Below, piece by piece: positions 1 to 11,966 of a stretch of 25,472 nt of DNA. The stretch spans positions 2,501-27,972 of the forward strand of contig NZ_AXWT01000031.1 of the NCBI RefSeq assembly GCF_000482805.1, written 5' to 3'. How positions within the stretch are numbered: the first letter of the stretch is position 1; every line of letters starts with the position of its first letter. A program made the translations under genes and the position numbers. Below the pieces are notes generated by a model, which was given only the letters and a program-made list of their open reading frames with translations, was not told the origin of the DNA and searched no databases. This DNA is from Deinococcus murrayi DSM 11303. GTDB lineage: Bacteria; Deinococcota; Deinococci; Deinococcales; Deinococcaceae.

Positions 1-58
1 CCTTGGGAAATTGGGCGGTTGCCCGTTCGGTCTCTCGTGCGGGCAGATGAGGGCGGGG

Positions 59-2083
59 TCAGGCCAGAACTTGGATGTCCCAGTTCTCGTCTTGCAGGTC
101 GTACAGCAGTTCGCTTTCCTCGTCGGGCCGGGTAAAGACCGCGAGGTGCCGCATGGCGCGCGAGCAGCCCACGTAGAACAGTCGGCGGTCCTTGAGCTGT
201 TCCTCGGTCTGTTCCTCGCTAGGGAGGTCGGACACGTCGCGGGGCAGCACGCCATCCGTGACGTTCCAAAGGGCGACGATGGGAAACTCCAGGCCCTTGC
301 TGGTGTACAGGCTGAGAATCTTGATGCAGTCGGCATCCAGCTTCAGGTCTTTGCTGCTCATGTAGTTGGCCTTGAGTCGGCGGGCTTTCAGGGCTTTGGC
401 GAGGGCCATGCCTTCGTCGTATGCCTGTTTCTGGGTTCCGGCCACCAGGATGGCGGCGTTGCGCTGCGGCTCGCGGCTCTCGCGGCTGGCCTCGCGCAGG
501 TACTCGACCAGGGCGTCGAGTTGCCGCTCGGCGGGGGCGTGGATGACGCGGGGTCGGGGGCCAGTGCTCAGGCTCTCGTCCAGCGCGGCCTCGCTGTCTT
601 TCAGGCTCAGGGCCTCGCGCACGTCGCTCAGCGCCCGCACGATTTGCGCGGTGTTGCGGTAGTTGCGCTTCAGGAGGTGCGTTTCGGCCTGCGGCCAGCC
701 TTCGCGCAGGGCGTCCCAGGAAAAGCTGCTCTCGTACAGCGTCTGGTTGGCGTCGGCGGTGACATACAGCCCGCCGGGGGTTTTGACCATCCGGGCGAGC
801 ATCCGCAGGGTGATGGGGCTGAGGTCCTGCGCCTCGTCCACGATGAGGTAATCCAACGTGGGCTGAAGGCGTCCGTCCTCCAGGGCGTGCAGGGTGCGTT
901 GGCGCAGGGTAGCCCAGGTGAGGGCCTTGGCGCTCGCCACCCGTTCCCGAAAGCGCTCGTACAGCGCCCAAATCAACTTGCGGTTGGCGGCAGACATGGG
1001 CGACTTGCGGCCCAGGCGCGCCGAGGCGAGGTAGTCCGCCTCGCTGGAGAGGCCCTGGACCTCAATCACGTCGAAGATTTCGGTGAGCATGTAACGGGCG
1101 CTGTACTTCCTGAGCTGCGGGGGTTTGGGGTCCAGCACCTCCTCAAAGAGGGTGGCCGTGAGGACATCGTCCGGCCCCAGCAGCGTGCCCAGGGATTCCA
1201 CCTTGCTCAGCGCCCGGAACGTGAGGCTGTCCACCGTTTCCACCTCAATCTGGGCGTGGTCTTCGGGCAGCAGCACCGCCAGTTGTTCCCGGCTGGCTTT
1301 CGTCAGCGCTTTCGTGTAGGTCGTGTAGGCGATGCGGGCGTCCGGGTAGCGCTCGGCGAGCAGCTTGGCGCGGTAGAGGGCCACCGTACTCTTGCCGCTG
1401 CCCGGCCCGCCCTTGACCACGATGGGGGCGCGGGCGTCTTCCAGGTGCAGGGCGCTGATGCGGCGTTGGTGCTCGTCGAGGCGCAGCAGCCGGGTGGTCA
1501 GTTTGCCTTCGGCGAGGTCTTCCAGGTCGGTGGGGCGGCTCAGGACGTACTGCGGCTGCGCGAGGCGTTCTTGCCACTTGCGCGAGTACAGCAGGTCCAC
1601 GACGCGGCTGAACACCGCGTACTCCACCGGGGCTTCCAGCAGGTCATCCTCGGTGCAGCAGGCGGTTAGGGCGGCCTGAGCCTGCGCCGGGACGCGCCAG
1701 GATGTGAGCAGCTCGGCGGTCAGCGGGTGGGGCAGCGGGATGGGCTGCCCCGGCTGGGTGACCCGCGGCAGGGGCACGTCCGGCACGATTTTCAGCGTGT
1801 CCTCGTCCGGAATGCCCAGCTTGCGGTACACGTCCTTGCGCGGCAACACGCTGAAAAACGTCTGGCCGTGGGCATCCACCTTGTACAGCACGCGGTAGTC
1901 GTCAATCTTCAGCCGCCAGGCATCGATTTCTTCCAGCTTCTTGATGTCCAGCTCGCGCCGGGCGTTGGTGGGGTCCTCCTTGAGGGTTCGGATGGCCTTC
2001 TGGACCCGCTTATGGACCCGCGGCGGGAGGGCCGCCTGCTCACTCTCGAAGGTGGGCGTGACGAACTGTTCAACAGTGGGCAT
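59..2083 (-). CDS. RelE/ParE-like domain fused to UvrD/Rep-family (SF1) DNA helicase
   Basis: This 674-residue protein has two parts. Residues 15-90 resemble the RelE/ParE toxin fold: a basic helical start, then the WRLKIDDYRVLYKVD strand pattern and a terminal R-x-x-VYR. Residues 200-650 form an ATP-dependent superfamily 1 helicase. It has Walker A GGPGSGKST (225-233), VDEAQD (415-420), ADANQTLYES (443-452), the KRNYRNT motif (472-478), TSKGLEFP (594-601) and the RRLFYVGCSRA motif VI (633-643). All key helicase motifs are present, so it is probably an active translocase. A GAGG Shine-Dalgarno lies 7 bases before the ATG, and the gene follows brxC by about 40 bases in the same operon. It is therefore inferred to be a BREX accessory or effector. 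Whether the RelE-like part cuts RNA, binds protein, or is only structural cannot be told. No separate antitoxin gene is seen. Confidence 0.85.
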   Translation of the reverse strand: MPTVEQFVTPTFESEQAALPPRVHKRVQKAIRTLKEDPTNARRELDIKKLEEIDAWRLKIDDYRVLYKVDAHGQTFFSVLPRKDVYRKLGIPDEDTLKIVPDVPLPRVTQPGQPIPLPHPLTAELLTSWRVPAQAQAALTACCTEDDLLEAPVEYAVFSRVVDLLYSRKWQERLAQPQYVLSRPTDLEDLAEGKLTTRLLRLDEHQRRISALHLEDARAPIVVKGGPGSGKSTVALYRAKLLAERYPDARIAYTTYTKALTKASREQLAVLLPEDHAQIEVETVDSLTFRALSKVESLGTLLGPDDVLTATLFEEVLDPKPPQLRKYSARYMLTEIFDVIEVQGLSSEADYLASARLGRKSPMSAANRKLIWALYERFRERVASAKALTWATLRQRTLHALEDGRLQPTLDYLIVDEAQDLSPITLRMLARMVKTPGGLYVTADANQTLYESSFSWDALREGWPQAETHLLKRNYRNTAQIVRALSDVREALSLKDSEAALDESLSTGPRPRVIHAPAERQLDALVEYLREASRESREPQRNAAILVAGTQKQAYDEGMALAKALKARRLKANYMSSKDLKLDADCIKILSLYTSKGLEFPIVALWNVTDGVLPRDVSDLPSEEQTEEQLKDRRLFYVGCSRAMRHLAVFTRPDEESELLYDLQDENWDIQVLA

Positions 2084-2122
2084 AGGTCAACCTCGCTGCC
2101 TCCCAGAAAAGCGTCTGCCCTG

Positions 2123-5100
2123 TCACACAATCACCACAACGTCCCCCGCGCCGACGGCCTCCAGCAGCTCCCGGCGCAGCTGCGCCAGGTAAGCGTCTAC
2201 CTCCGCTTCCGTCTTCAGGGTGGCCTGGGGGGGGCATACGGTACGGGCCTGCGGCTCTAGGCTCCTGAGAAGTTCCTCGCGCAGGCGGGCGAAGCGGGCG
2301 GACAGCGCCTCGGTCAGCGCCTGCCATTCGCTCAGGCCACGCCGGTCGAGCGCGTTCACCACGTCGTTGATGCCGCCGGGCCGCTCTGTGGCCGGGGCTT
2401 CGATGCCCATGCGGGCCAGCCACGCCGTCCGCTCCGCTTCCGGCAGGGCCTGCCACTCGGTCATACCCGCCAGCGCCGCCGCCCCCCGCGCGTAGGCCCC
2501 CGCGTAGGCGTTCAGTGCGGCGTTCAGTTCCTCCCGCAGGCCGTTCATGACCTCCCTCGCCAGCGGCACCACCGGGTCAGGCTCGGAGAGCAGCAGTCGG
2601 CCCGTGCGGATGGCGTCGGCCTGCGCCTGCAACTCCAGGTTGCGGTTGTGGCGCAGCAGCCGGCCCAGCTTCTGCCAGTGGTCTTGCCGCCGGGCGATGA
2701 GGTCGGCGCGGGCGCCCGCCTCGTCGTGCAGCGCCTTGAGGGCCTCGCGCGACTCGGCCAGCCGCAGCAGCAGCTCGTTGCCGCTCAGCAGCCGCAGCTC
2801 GCCGAGCAGCGGGGTGCTGAGCGGTTCGGGCAGGGGTGGCTCGCCGCCAGAGGCCGCGAGTTTCTCGGCGAGCCGGGCGAGGTAGCTCGCCGCTTGCGCC
2901 GCCTCCTGCCCAGTCTGCGGGGTGAGGCCCGCGTGCTGGTACAGCCCCCGCACGCCGATGAGCTGCCCCTTGGTGAGGGTCACACTCTCTGGGCGGAACT
3001 CGGAAGCGGTCAGCCGCTGGGCGTCCAGTTGCCGGGCTTCCACGGGTGCGCCGTTATGCAGCGCCCGCAGGTGCCCGGTCAGCGTGAGCAGCACCAGGGC
3101 GGTGTCAATCGCGTCCTGCGGCCAGCCATAGGGCGGCGCCAGAAAGGTCTTGCGCAGCTCGCTGCCCTTTTTGCCCGCGCCGACCTGCGCGAGGACGGCC
3201 CGCAGCACCGGATGGGCCGCCGGGTCCGCCGCGTGCCCCACGCTTTCCAGCGCCCCTTGATTGCCCTGCTTGGCCTGCCGCAGCGCGGTGTCCCAGCGGG
3301 CGTGGTCCCCGGCGGGGAATTGCGGGTACATCCGGACGGCAGCCGCCTGCAACGCCGCCTGAACCCCCGCCCGCAACCCGCCTTCGACTTCCTGCCCGCC
3401 GCCCTGAAAGACCCGCGCCCGGTCCACGCTGGTTGCAATCAGGCGCTCGACCTCGGCCTGCGCGGTGCCCAGCCGCGTCTGCATCGCCGCTTGCGCCTCC
3501 CGCGCCTCCGGAGTGGTCGGGTGCGGGCGCGCGGCCAGCACGTCCTTGGCGGCCAGCCAGCTCGCCAGGGCCGTCTTCAGCGCTTCCCGCTCCGGCTCCG
3601 GCAGAAATACGAAGACGGTGGGGGATTCGTTCCCGGCGGCCAGCGCGTCCGCCTGCACGGAAGCCACCGTCTCGCTCCAGCCGGTGCGCACCCACACGGG
3701 CAGGGTGTTGCCCCCCGCGGGCGGCGCGGCGTAGAACAGCTCGGCCTTGCGGGTGGTCTTGCTGGCCCCCTGGTTGACGCTCAGGCCGCCCCTGAGGGCC
3801 GCTTCCACCGCCTGGCGCAACAGGGCGTCGCGCTCCTGCACCTGCCGCACCTCGTCGCCCTTGAAGCGGTTGTACGCGCTGCGGAAGGCTCCTTCCCATT
3901 CCGCACCCTCGCGGGTTTGCAGGCGGTACTCGTCGCCCGTCTGCATGAGTTGCCCGCCTTCGACCAGCCCGCGCAGCACGTCGGGGAGCCGGGCACGCAG
4001 CGCCGCACTCCCGGCCCCCAGATCCTCGACCAGCAGGTCGGCCAGGGTCGCTTCGGTGGTGCGCAGCCCCAGCCGGGGGTCAAGGCGCGAGAGCACGTAG
4101 ATGAGCTGCGCGGCCCGCTGGCGCAACCTGCCGTCGGGTGTGCCGTCGTTTAGGCGCTCGATGAGGGTATGGGTGTCACCCAGCAGCACCCCCGAACTCA
4201 GCAGGCTGGGGGCCAGCGCCGCATACACGAAGTCGGCACCCACCACGTGGCCCAGCGGCAGGGAGGCCACCTCGCGGCTGGCCTCGTGCGCCACCCGCAG
4301 TTGGCTGCGCAGTTGCCCGCTGCTGCCCGCTCGGTCGCTCGCCCGCAGGAACTCGTCCCACAAGCGGCGGCGGGCGGGCAGTATCGGGTAGTCGGCCACC
4401 AGCACCGCCCGGTCTTCCTCGCGGGGAGCCAGGCGGCTGCCGAGCAGGTGGCGGTTGATTTCGCCGCTGCTCTGCTCCAGCACCCGCTCCAGGGCCGGTA
4501 CGTGCCGGGGGTCCTTGCGCAAGATGACCTGCCGCACCACGTGGTCGACGTCCGCGCTGCTCAGCTCGATGGGCTGCGGAAACCGCGCCTTGATGCGCTC
4601 CAGCTGCGGAGTGGCCCCCATCGCCGACTGCCCGGTGCCCACCAGCAGCAGCTTGCCGCCAAAGCGTTTGCTCACCGTCTCGGTGAGCTGCTGCACCTCC
4701 ATCGCCCGGCTCACGCTGTCGCCGATGAACTGCTGCACCTCATCGAGCACCACCAGCATGCAGGGCAGGCGGCCCGGCTCCCGGCTCACGAGCGCCAGCA
4801 CGTCCGCAGTGACGCTCAGCAGCTCCTCGTCACTGAGGTCCGTCTTGTGCGGAAACTGCTCTCGCAGCAGCGTCCGCACCTCGGCCTCGCTCGCAAAGCC
4901 CGGCACCTGCGCGTAAATGGCCGCCGAGAGCGGCACAGACATGTACAGGTTGTCCAGCGCAAAGCGCCAGCGCTCGCCCGCGGCCTCCACCGCCTTCCGC
5001 ACCGCCTCCAGCACGCCCTTTTGCTGAAGCCACATCACCAGCCGGGCCGGGGCAAAAGCTGGCGGCAGTCCCGCTGCCCGGAACAGGATGGTCACGAAGG

Positions 5101-5545
5101 CGAGGCGCACCGCCCCGTCGGCCCCGGCGCCCAGCGTGCCGGACGCGGCCCACAAGCCTCCTTCGCGCCGCCCCACGGTGTCCAGCTCGCGCAGCGCGTC
5201 CGACACTTCCGCGGGCAGGTGCACGAGCGAGCGGGCCGTGCTGCCGTCCGGCAAGCGCGTGTTCGCCCACAGGTGCTCCAGTACCCGCACGAAATGCGAC
5301 TTGCCCGACCCGTAAAACCCGCTGACCCACCACGAGGGCTGGTCAGACTCGTTCACGCGGGCCAGGTAGCCGGTCAGCAAGCGGCTCAGGCCGCGGGCGT
5401 ACTGCCCCTCGCACACGAAGCTTTGCAGCTCCCAGCGCAAGGTGGCCCATTCCGCGTCGCTGGCTGGGGTGTCCAGGCGGGTCACCCCGCTGTTGGGAAG
5501 ATTGAACTGGAGGGGATTGCGCGCAAAAACGTCGGCATTCAGCAC
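2123..5545 (-). CDS. brxC: BREX P-loop ATPase BrxC (PglY-like)
   Basis: This large ATPase has 1140 residues, close to the roughly 1200 usual for BrxC. Near the N terminus it has the family-typical SGFYGSGKSHF Walker A stretch (residues 75-85), directly after the WWV strand. A Walker B motif, VVLDE, follows at 265-269, then a VGTGQSAMG sensor-like segment. The long C-terminal half is alanine- and arginine-rich helix without recognisable catalytic motifs. BrxC is an essential core component of BREX phage-defence systems and is thought to power an ATP-dependent step in recognising or blocking phage DNA replication. The start is a GTG with a good AAAGGAG Shine-Dalgarno 9 bases upstream. It lies 26 bases after brxB in the same operon. 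The family call is from motifs and neighbours and no alignment was run. Confidence 0.85.
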   Translation of the reverse strand: MLNADVFARNPLQFNLPNSGVTRLDTPASDAEWATLRWELQSFVCEGQYARGLSRLLTGYLARVNESDQPSWWVSGFYGSGKSHFVRVLEHLWANTRLPDGSTARSLVHLPAEVSDALRELDTVGRREGGLWAASGTLGAGADGAVRLAFVTILFRAAGLPPAFAPARLVMWLQQKGVLEAVRKAVEAAGERWRFALDNLYMSVPLSAAIYAQVPGFASEAEVRTLLREQFPHKTDLSDEELLSVTADVLALVSREPGRLPCMLVVLDEVQQFIGDSVSRAMEVQQLTETVSKRFGGKLLLVGTGQSAMGATPQLERIKARFPQPIELSSADVDHVVRQVILRKDPRHVPALERVLEQSSGEINRHLLGSRLAPREEDRAVLVADYPILPARRRLWDEFLRASDRAGSSGQLRSQLRVAHEASREVASLPLGHVVGADFVYAALAPSLLSSGVLLGDTHTLIERLNDGTPDGRLRQRAAQLIYVLSRLDPRLGLRTTEATLADLLVEDLGAGSAALRARLPDVLRGLVEGGQLMQTGDEYRLQTREGAEWEGAFRSAYNRFKGDEVRQVQERDALLRQAVEAALRGGLSVNQGASKTTRKAELFYAAPPAGGNTLPVWVRTGWSETVASVQADALAAGNESPTVFVFLPEPEREALKTALASWLAAKDVLAARPHPTTPEAREAQAAMQTRLGTAQAEVERLIATSVDRARVFQGGGQEVEGGLRAGVQAALQAAAVRMYPQFPAGDHARWDTALRQAKQGNQGALESVGHAADPAAHPVLRAVLAQVGAGKKGSELRKTFLAPPYGWPQDAIDTALVLLTLTGHLRALHNGAPVEARQLDAQRLTASEFRPESVTLTKGQLIGVRGLYQHAGLTPQTGQEAAQAASYLARLAEKLAASGGEPPLPEPLSTPLLGELRLLSGNELLLRLAESREALKALHDEAGARADLIARRQDHWQKLGRLLRHNRNLELQAQADAIRTGRLLLSEPDPVVPLAREVMNGLREELNAALNAYAGAYARGAAALAGMTEWQALPEAERTAWLARMGIEAPATERPGGINDVVNALDRRGLSEWQALTEALSARFARLREELLRSLEPQARTVCPPQATLKTEAEVDAYLAQLRRELLEAVGAGDVVVIV

Positions 5546-5571
5546 GGAAATGGGCTCCTTTTGGGGAATGG

Positions 5572-6105
5572 TCAGGGGGTCAGGGGAATGGAGTGGTAGT
5601 TCCAGCCGTCGCGGGCGCCGAACATCCGGTAGTTGTGGCCCTCCACGCGGCCCGGAAAAAACAGCAGCATGCGGCCCCGCAGCGCCGGAGACGTCCGCTC
5701 CATCAGGCGGGAGACGCGGGTGAGGCCGTACAAGCTGCCCGCCCCGACCACCCCCACCACGCTGCGCGGCTCGGCGGCTTCCAGAGTCTGCCGCACCCGC
5801 AGGGCCAGCGCCTCCTCAAACGCGCTCAGGCTCCCGGCCAGCAGCTCCGGCTCGGCAAAATAGGCCTCGCGGTAGGGATGAGCCGCCATCCACTCGGCAA
5901 AGGCCGCGGTGAGGTCCAGGGCGTGCCAGGTCCAGCCCGCTTGTCGGGTGGCCAGCTCAAAGCTCGGCAGCGCGGCCCGCAGGCGGCGTTCATCGGCGGG
6001 GTCGTAGACCGCCACCCACACCCGCTCGGTCGGCGACAGCGAGCCGGACCAGGGCAGCGCCAGCTGGGCGCGGTAGCGTTGCAGCAACCGCTCGACCGCC
6101 GTCAT
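5572..6105 (-). CDS. brxB: BREX protein BrxB (DUF1788)
   Basis: This 177-residue protein matches the DUF1788 (BrxB) pattern. It has an N-terminal helix with LLQRYRAQLALPW, a central helical region, a GVVGAGSLYGLTRVS segment, and the C-terminal signature LLFFPGRVEG followed by YRMFGARDGWNYHSIPL. BrxB is a small core BREX protein of unknown biochemical activity, found between BrxA and BrxC. Its ATG overlaps the brxA stop codon as ATGA, showing translational coupling, and a GGAGG Shine-Dalgarno sits inside the end of brxA. It has no signal peptide or membrane segment and should be cytoplasmic. The C-terminal signature plus gene order make this call firm. Confidence 0.85.
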   Translation of the reverse strand: MTAVERLLQRYRAQLALPWSGSLSPTERVWVAVYDPADERRLRAALPSFELATRQAGWTWHALDLTAAFAEWMAAHPYREAYFAEPELLAGSLSAFEEALALRVRQTLEAAEPRSVVGVVGAGSLYGLTRVSRLMERTSPALRGRMLLFFPGRVEGHNYRMFGARDGWNYHSIPLTP

Positions 6106-6845
6106 GGGGCTTCCTCCGTCGCGCCTTCCCAGCCCGGAAAGGTGACCTCCAGCACGTCCGCGACGCGTCGGTAGGTCAGCCACCCGCGCCGCGCCGCGGC
6201 AAAGGCCAACTCGTCCAGCGTGTCCGGGCTGCTGTCCAACACGCGGGCCTGGGGGGTCTGCAGCAGGGCCAGCCCCCGCGCCCCTCCGCGGTAGCCCAGC
6301 AGCAGTGCCAGGGCTGCCGCTTCCGGGGTCACCGGAGGACGGGTGCGCCGCTTGGGAACCTGGCGGCTGAGCCACCCCGCCTGGCTCCAACTGGAGAGCA
6401 GATTGCGAGCGCTGCTGCCGAGGGTCTTGTCGCTGAAGCATTCGCCCTGCGCCCGCAAAAATCGGGCGAGGTCCGGCCAGGTGACGGCCTGGCCCACGGG
6501 CAAACTCAGGACAAAAGGCGCGCTGCGCGCGAGCAGCCGGTCGCGGTCAAGGGCCAGCAGCAGGGCCAGGGCACCCCGCGCCTCTGTGCTCTGCCACAGC
6601 TCCCGAAAGGGGGCGCAGTGCATCAGAGAGCCGCTCAGCGGGTACAGGCGGCGCAGGTAGCCGAGTGAGGCCACGCGGGTGCGGAACGTGCTCTTTTCCA
6701 AGACGTTCTCGTCGAGCACCAGCGGCCGCATGGCCCCAGGGGCTGCCGCACCGAAGGGCAGGTGCGCCAGCAACCGGGACAGGTCCTCTACCATCAGGGT
6801 GCGGCTGTCGTGAACGGTGGGCACGGCGGAAGGGGGACGGGTCAT
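6102..6845 (-). CDS. BrxA-like protein (DUF1819-like), first gene of the BREX operon
   Basis: This 247-residue protein is the first gene of the operon and overlaps brxB by four bases. An internal segment, [15 protein letters not shown], resembles the ENVLQK-type stretch of BrxA (DUF1819). A later part, with [12 protein letters not shown] followed by [12 protein letters not shown], looks like the helical DNA-binding part of the family. BrxA is a small DNA-binding core protein of BREX systems. The match is weaker than for brxB and brxC, so a BrxE-like or other first-gene protein is possible. The ATG has no Shine-Dalgarno but is preceded by a TATTCT hexamer 7 bases upstream, suggesting a leaderless start. 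Confidence 0.6.
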   Translation of the reverse strand: MTRPPSAVPTVHDSRTLMVEDLSRLLAHLPFGAAAPGAMRPLVLDENVLEKSTFRTRVASLGYLRRLYPLSGSLMHCAPFRELWQSTEARGALALLLALDRDRLLARSAPFVLSLPVGQAVTWPDLARFLRAQGECFSDKTLGSSARNLLSSWSQAGWLSRQVPKRRTRPPVTPEAAALALLLGYRGGARGLALLQTPQARVLDSSPDTLDELAFAAARRGWLTYRRVADVLEVTFPGWEGATEEAP

Positions 6846-6852
6846 CGCCCGG

Positions 6853-6858
6853 AGAATA
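6853..6858 (-). promoter_or_regulatory. Putative leaderless -10 element of the BREX operon
   Basis: TATTCT on the minus strand lies 7 bases before the ATG of the BrxA-like gene. It sits in the 45-base gap after the uvrC stop. Three GAGAAT copies (plus strand) lie beside it. No convincing -35 box is seen. Confidence 0.5.
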
Positions 6859-6890
6859 GAGAGAATCAGAGAATCTTGGCGGGCCGCCCC

Positions 6891-8741
<1,851 letters not shown>

Positions 8742-8748
8742 GCCCCAG

Positions 8749-8754
8749 AGGATA
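8749..8754 (-). promoter_or_regulatory. Putative leaderless -10 element of uvrC
   Basis: TATCCT on the minus strand, 7 bases before the GTG start. It supports the short GTG start over any upstream codon. Confidence 0.5.
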
Positions 8755-8799
8755 GGGGAGAGGTAGGCCCCCTCACCGCGACAGGGATGACGCTCGTCC

Positions 8800-8805
8800 T
8801 ACACT
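8800..8805 (+). promoter_or_regulatory. Putative leaderless -10 element of the CrtA-like gene
   Basis: TACACT lies exactly 7 bases before the GTG at 8813. It is divergent from the uvrC promoter 45 bases away. Confidence 0.5.
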
Positions 8806-8812
8806 CTTTCCC

Positions 8813-9493
8813 GTGCTTTTTCTCCCCCTCGTCACCCTGACGGTCCACCGCTACCCCCCCGCTGGGGCCTGGCGCGGCTGGCTGCGGATGGGCACGGACC
8901 CCCTCTCCCTGCGCCGGGTGCCGGGCTTGACTTTTTTCCGGCTGCTGGGCACGGGCCGGGGGGCAGACCTGCGCCTGGGCATCGACCCCCAGCGCTGGGC
9001 GCGGCTGGCGGTCTGGCAGGACGAGGCGTCCTTCCGCGCCTTCGAAGCGTCCCCCTGGCGTGAGCGCGAGCGGGCGCACCTGACGCAGAGCACCACCTTC
9101 CTCCTGCGCCCGCTGCGTTCCAAGGGCCGCTGGGGGGGGCAGGAGCCGTTCGGTTCCCCGACTGCCGACACGTTCACGGGTCCCCTCGCCGTCCTCACCC
9201 GCGCCGCCATCCGCCCGGCCCGCCTCCGCGCCTTCTGGTCCGCCGTGCCCGCCGCCCAAGAGGACCTGCACAAGCAGCCCGGCCTGCTGCTCACCCTGGG
9301 CCTGGGGGATATCCCCCTGCTCTCGCAGGCCACCTTCAGCGTGTGGCGGGACGCCGCGAGCGTGCGGGCCTACGCCTACGCCGGGGCCGGACACCGCGAG
9401 GCCATCGCCCGCACCCGGCAGGAAGGCTGGTACGCCGAAGAACTCTTCGCCCGCTTTGGGGTCCTCGCCGCCGAGGGAGACGGGGCGGCCTGA
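8813..9493 (+). CDS. Spheroidene monooxygenase (CrtA)-like protein
   Basis: This 226-residue protein resembles the CrtA (spheroidene monooxygenase) family, haem-dependent oxygenases that add keto groups to carotenoids in purple bacteria. Visible family features are an early W-x-x-W-x-x-MGTDP stretch, a [16 protein letters not shown] segment, the middle [19 protein letters not shown] block, and the C-terminal pair [16 protein letters not shown] and [11 protein letters not shown]. The fold is a ferredoxin-like dimeric alpha-beta barrel. Members outside purple bacteria have uncertain substrates and no carotenoid gene is visible nearby, so its reaction should not be assumed. A histidine phosphatase gene follows after 23 bases but has its own promoter-like element. 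Confidence 0.75.
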   Translation: MLFLPLVTLTVHRYPPAGAWRGWLRMGTDPLSLRRVPGLTFFRLLGTGRGADLRLGIDPQRWARLAVWQDEASFRAFEASPWRERERAHLTQSTTFLLRPLRSKGRWGGQEPFGSPTADTFTGPLAVLTRAAIRPARLRAFWSAVPAAQEDLHKQPGLLLTLGLGDIPLLSQATFSVWRDAASVRAYAYAGAGHREAIARTRQEGWYAEELFARFGVLAAEGDGAA

Positions 9494-9504
9494 GCCTGCC
9501 CCGC

Positions 9505-9510
9505 TAGACT
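9505..9510 (+). promoter_or_regulatory. Putative leaderless -10 element of the histidine phosphatase gene
   Basis: TAGACT lies 6 bases before the ATG at 9517, with no Shine-Dalgarno between. Confidence 0.5.
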
Positions 9511-9516
9511 CGGCCC

Positions 9517-10143
9517 ATGCCCGCCGACCGCCTCTTCCTCGTGCGTCATGGCCAGACCGCCAGCAACGTCGCCCAGACCCTCGGCGCGAGCCACGACGAC
9601 CCCCTCGATGCCGTGGGAGAGGCGCAGGCGCGGGCGGTCGCCGCTCACCTCGCGGGCTTGCCCTGGGACGCCCCCGCCGCCGTCTACGCCAGCCCCTTTC
9701 GCCGCGCTCGCCAAACCGCTCAGGCCATCGCGGACGCGCTGGGGGTCGGCGTGACCGTCCTCCCCGGCCTCCAGGAAATCGAAGTTGGTCCCCACTGGCG
9801 GGGCCGCCCCTATGCCCATCTCGTCACCCACGCCCATGAGCTGGAGCTGCCCGGCGGCGCCTTTGGCTTCGCGGGTGGGGAAACCCTCAGCGGCGTGGCC
9901 GACCGCTTTCTCACCGCTCTGCAAGGCCCCCTCTCCCGGCCAGACACTCCTATCGTCGTCTCGCACGGCGGGGCGCTCACGGCGGCCCTCGCCCGGCTGC
10001 TCGGCCTGGACCTGCGGGCGCTGTGGCCAGACCGCCGCTATGCCCACGCCAACGCCGCCCTCACTGAACTTCGCCGCATGGGTCCGGATTGGCAGGTCAT
10101 TCGCCTCGCCGACCGCCGGCACCTCCCCTCCCCAACCAAATAA
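9517..10143 (+). CDS. Histidine phosphatase family protein (phosphoglycerate mutase-like)
   Basis: This 208-residue cytoplasmic phosphatase has the histidine-phosphatase signature [10 protein letters not shown] near the N terminus. The first His forms the phosphohistidine and the neighbouring Arg binds phosphate. A second conserved Arg pair lies in [10 protein letters not shown], the acid catalyst Glu in [12 protein letters not shown], and the second catalytic His in VSHGGAL. The length and the lack of phosphoglycerate-mutase insertions point to a cofactor-independent small-molecule or sugar-phosphate phosphatase (CobC/PhoE/GpmB type) rather than glycolytic mutase. The substrate is unknown. 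It converges on aspS. Confidence 0.9.
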   Translation: MPADRLFLVRHGQTASNVAQTLGASHDDPLDAVGEAQARAVAAHLAGLPWDAPAAVYASPFRRARQTAQAIADALGVGVTVLPGLQEIEVGPHWRGRPYAHLVTHAHELELPGGAFGFAGGETLSGVADRFLTALQGPLSRPDTPIVVSHGGALTAALARLLGLDLRALWPDRRYAHANAALTELRRMGPDWQVIRLADRRHLPSPTK

Positions 10144-10228
10144 AACTTTCACGACCAGATTTATCGTGAATACTTTCACTTTCCTGTCTGAGAAATGGGG
10201 AAGGCCCCACACCCCCCCACTTCTCCCT

Positions 10229-11964
<1,736 letters not shown>

Positions 11965-11966
11965 GG

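Noticed and set aside
1..58. Possible hairpin GGGC-AACC-GCCC (minus strand) at the left edge as operon terminator
   Set aside because: Four-base-pair stem with only AATTT after it. The operon may continue beyond the window, so no terminator is called.
2648..4153. 501-codon open frame on the plus strand opposite brxC
   Set aside because: High-G+C shadow of brxC: low-complexity composition, no motifs, no promoter or Shine-Dalgarno.
10148..10170. Inverted repeat TTCACGA-N9-TCGTGAA between the phosphatase gene and aspS
   Set aside because: The stem is only 7 base pairs with low G+C and no T run on either strand, so neither a terminator nor an operator can be supported.
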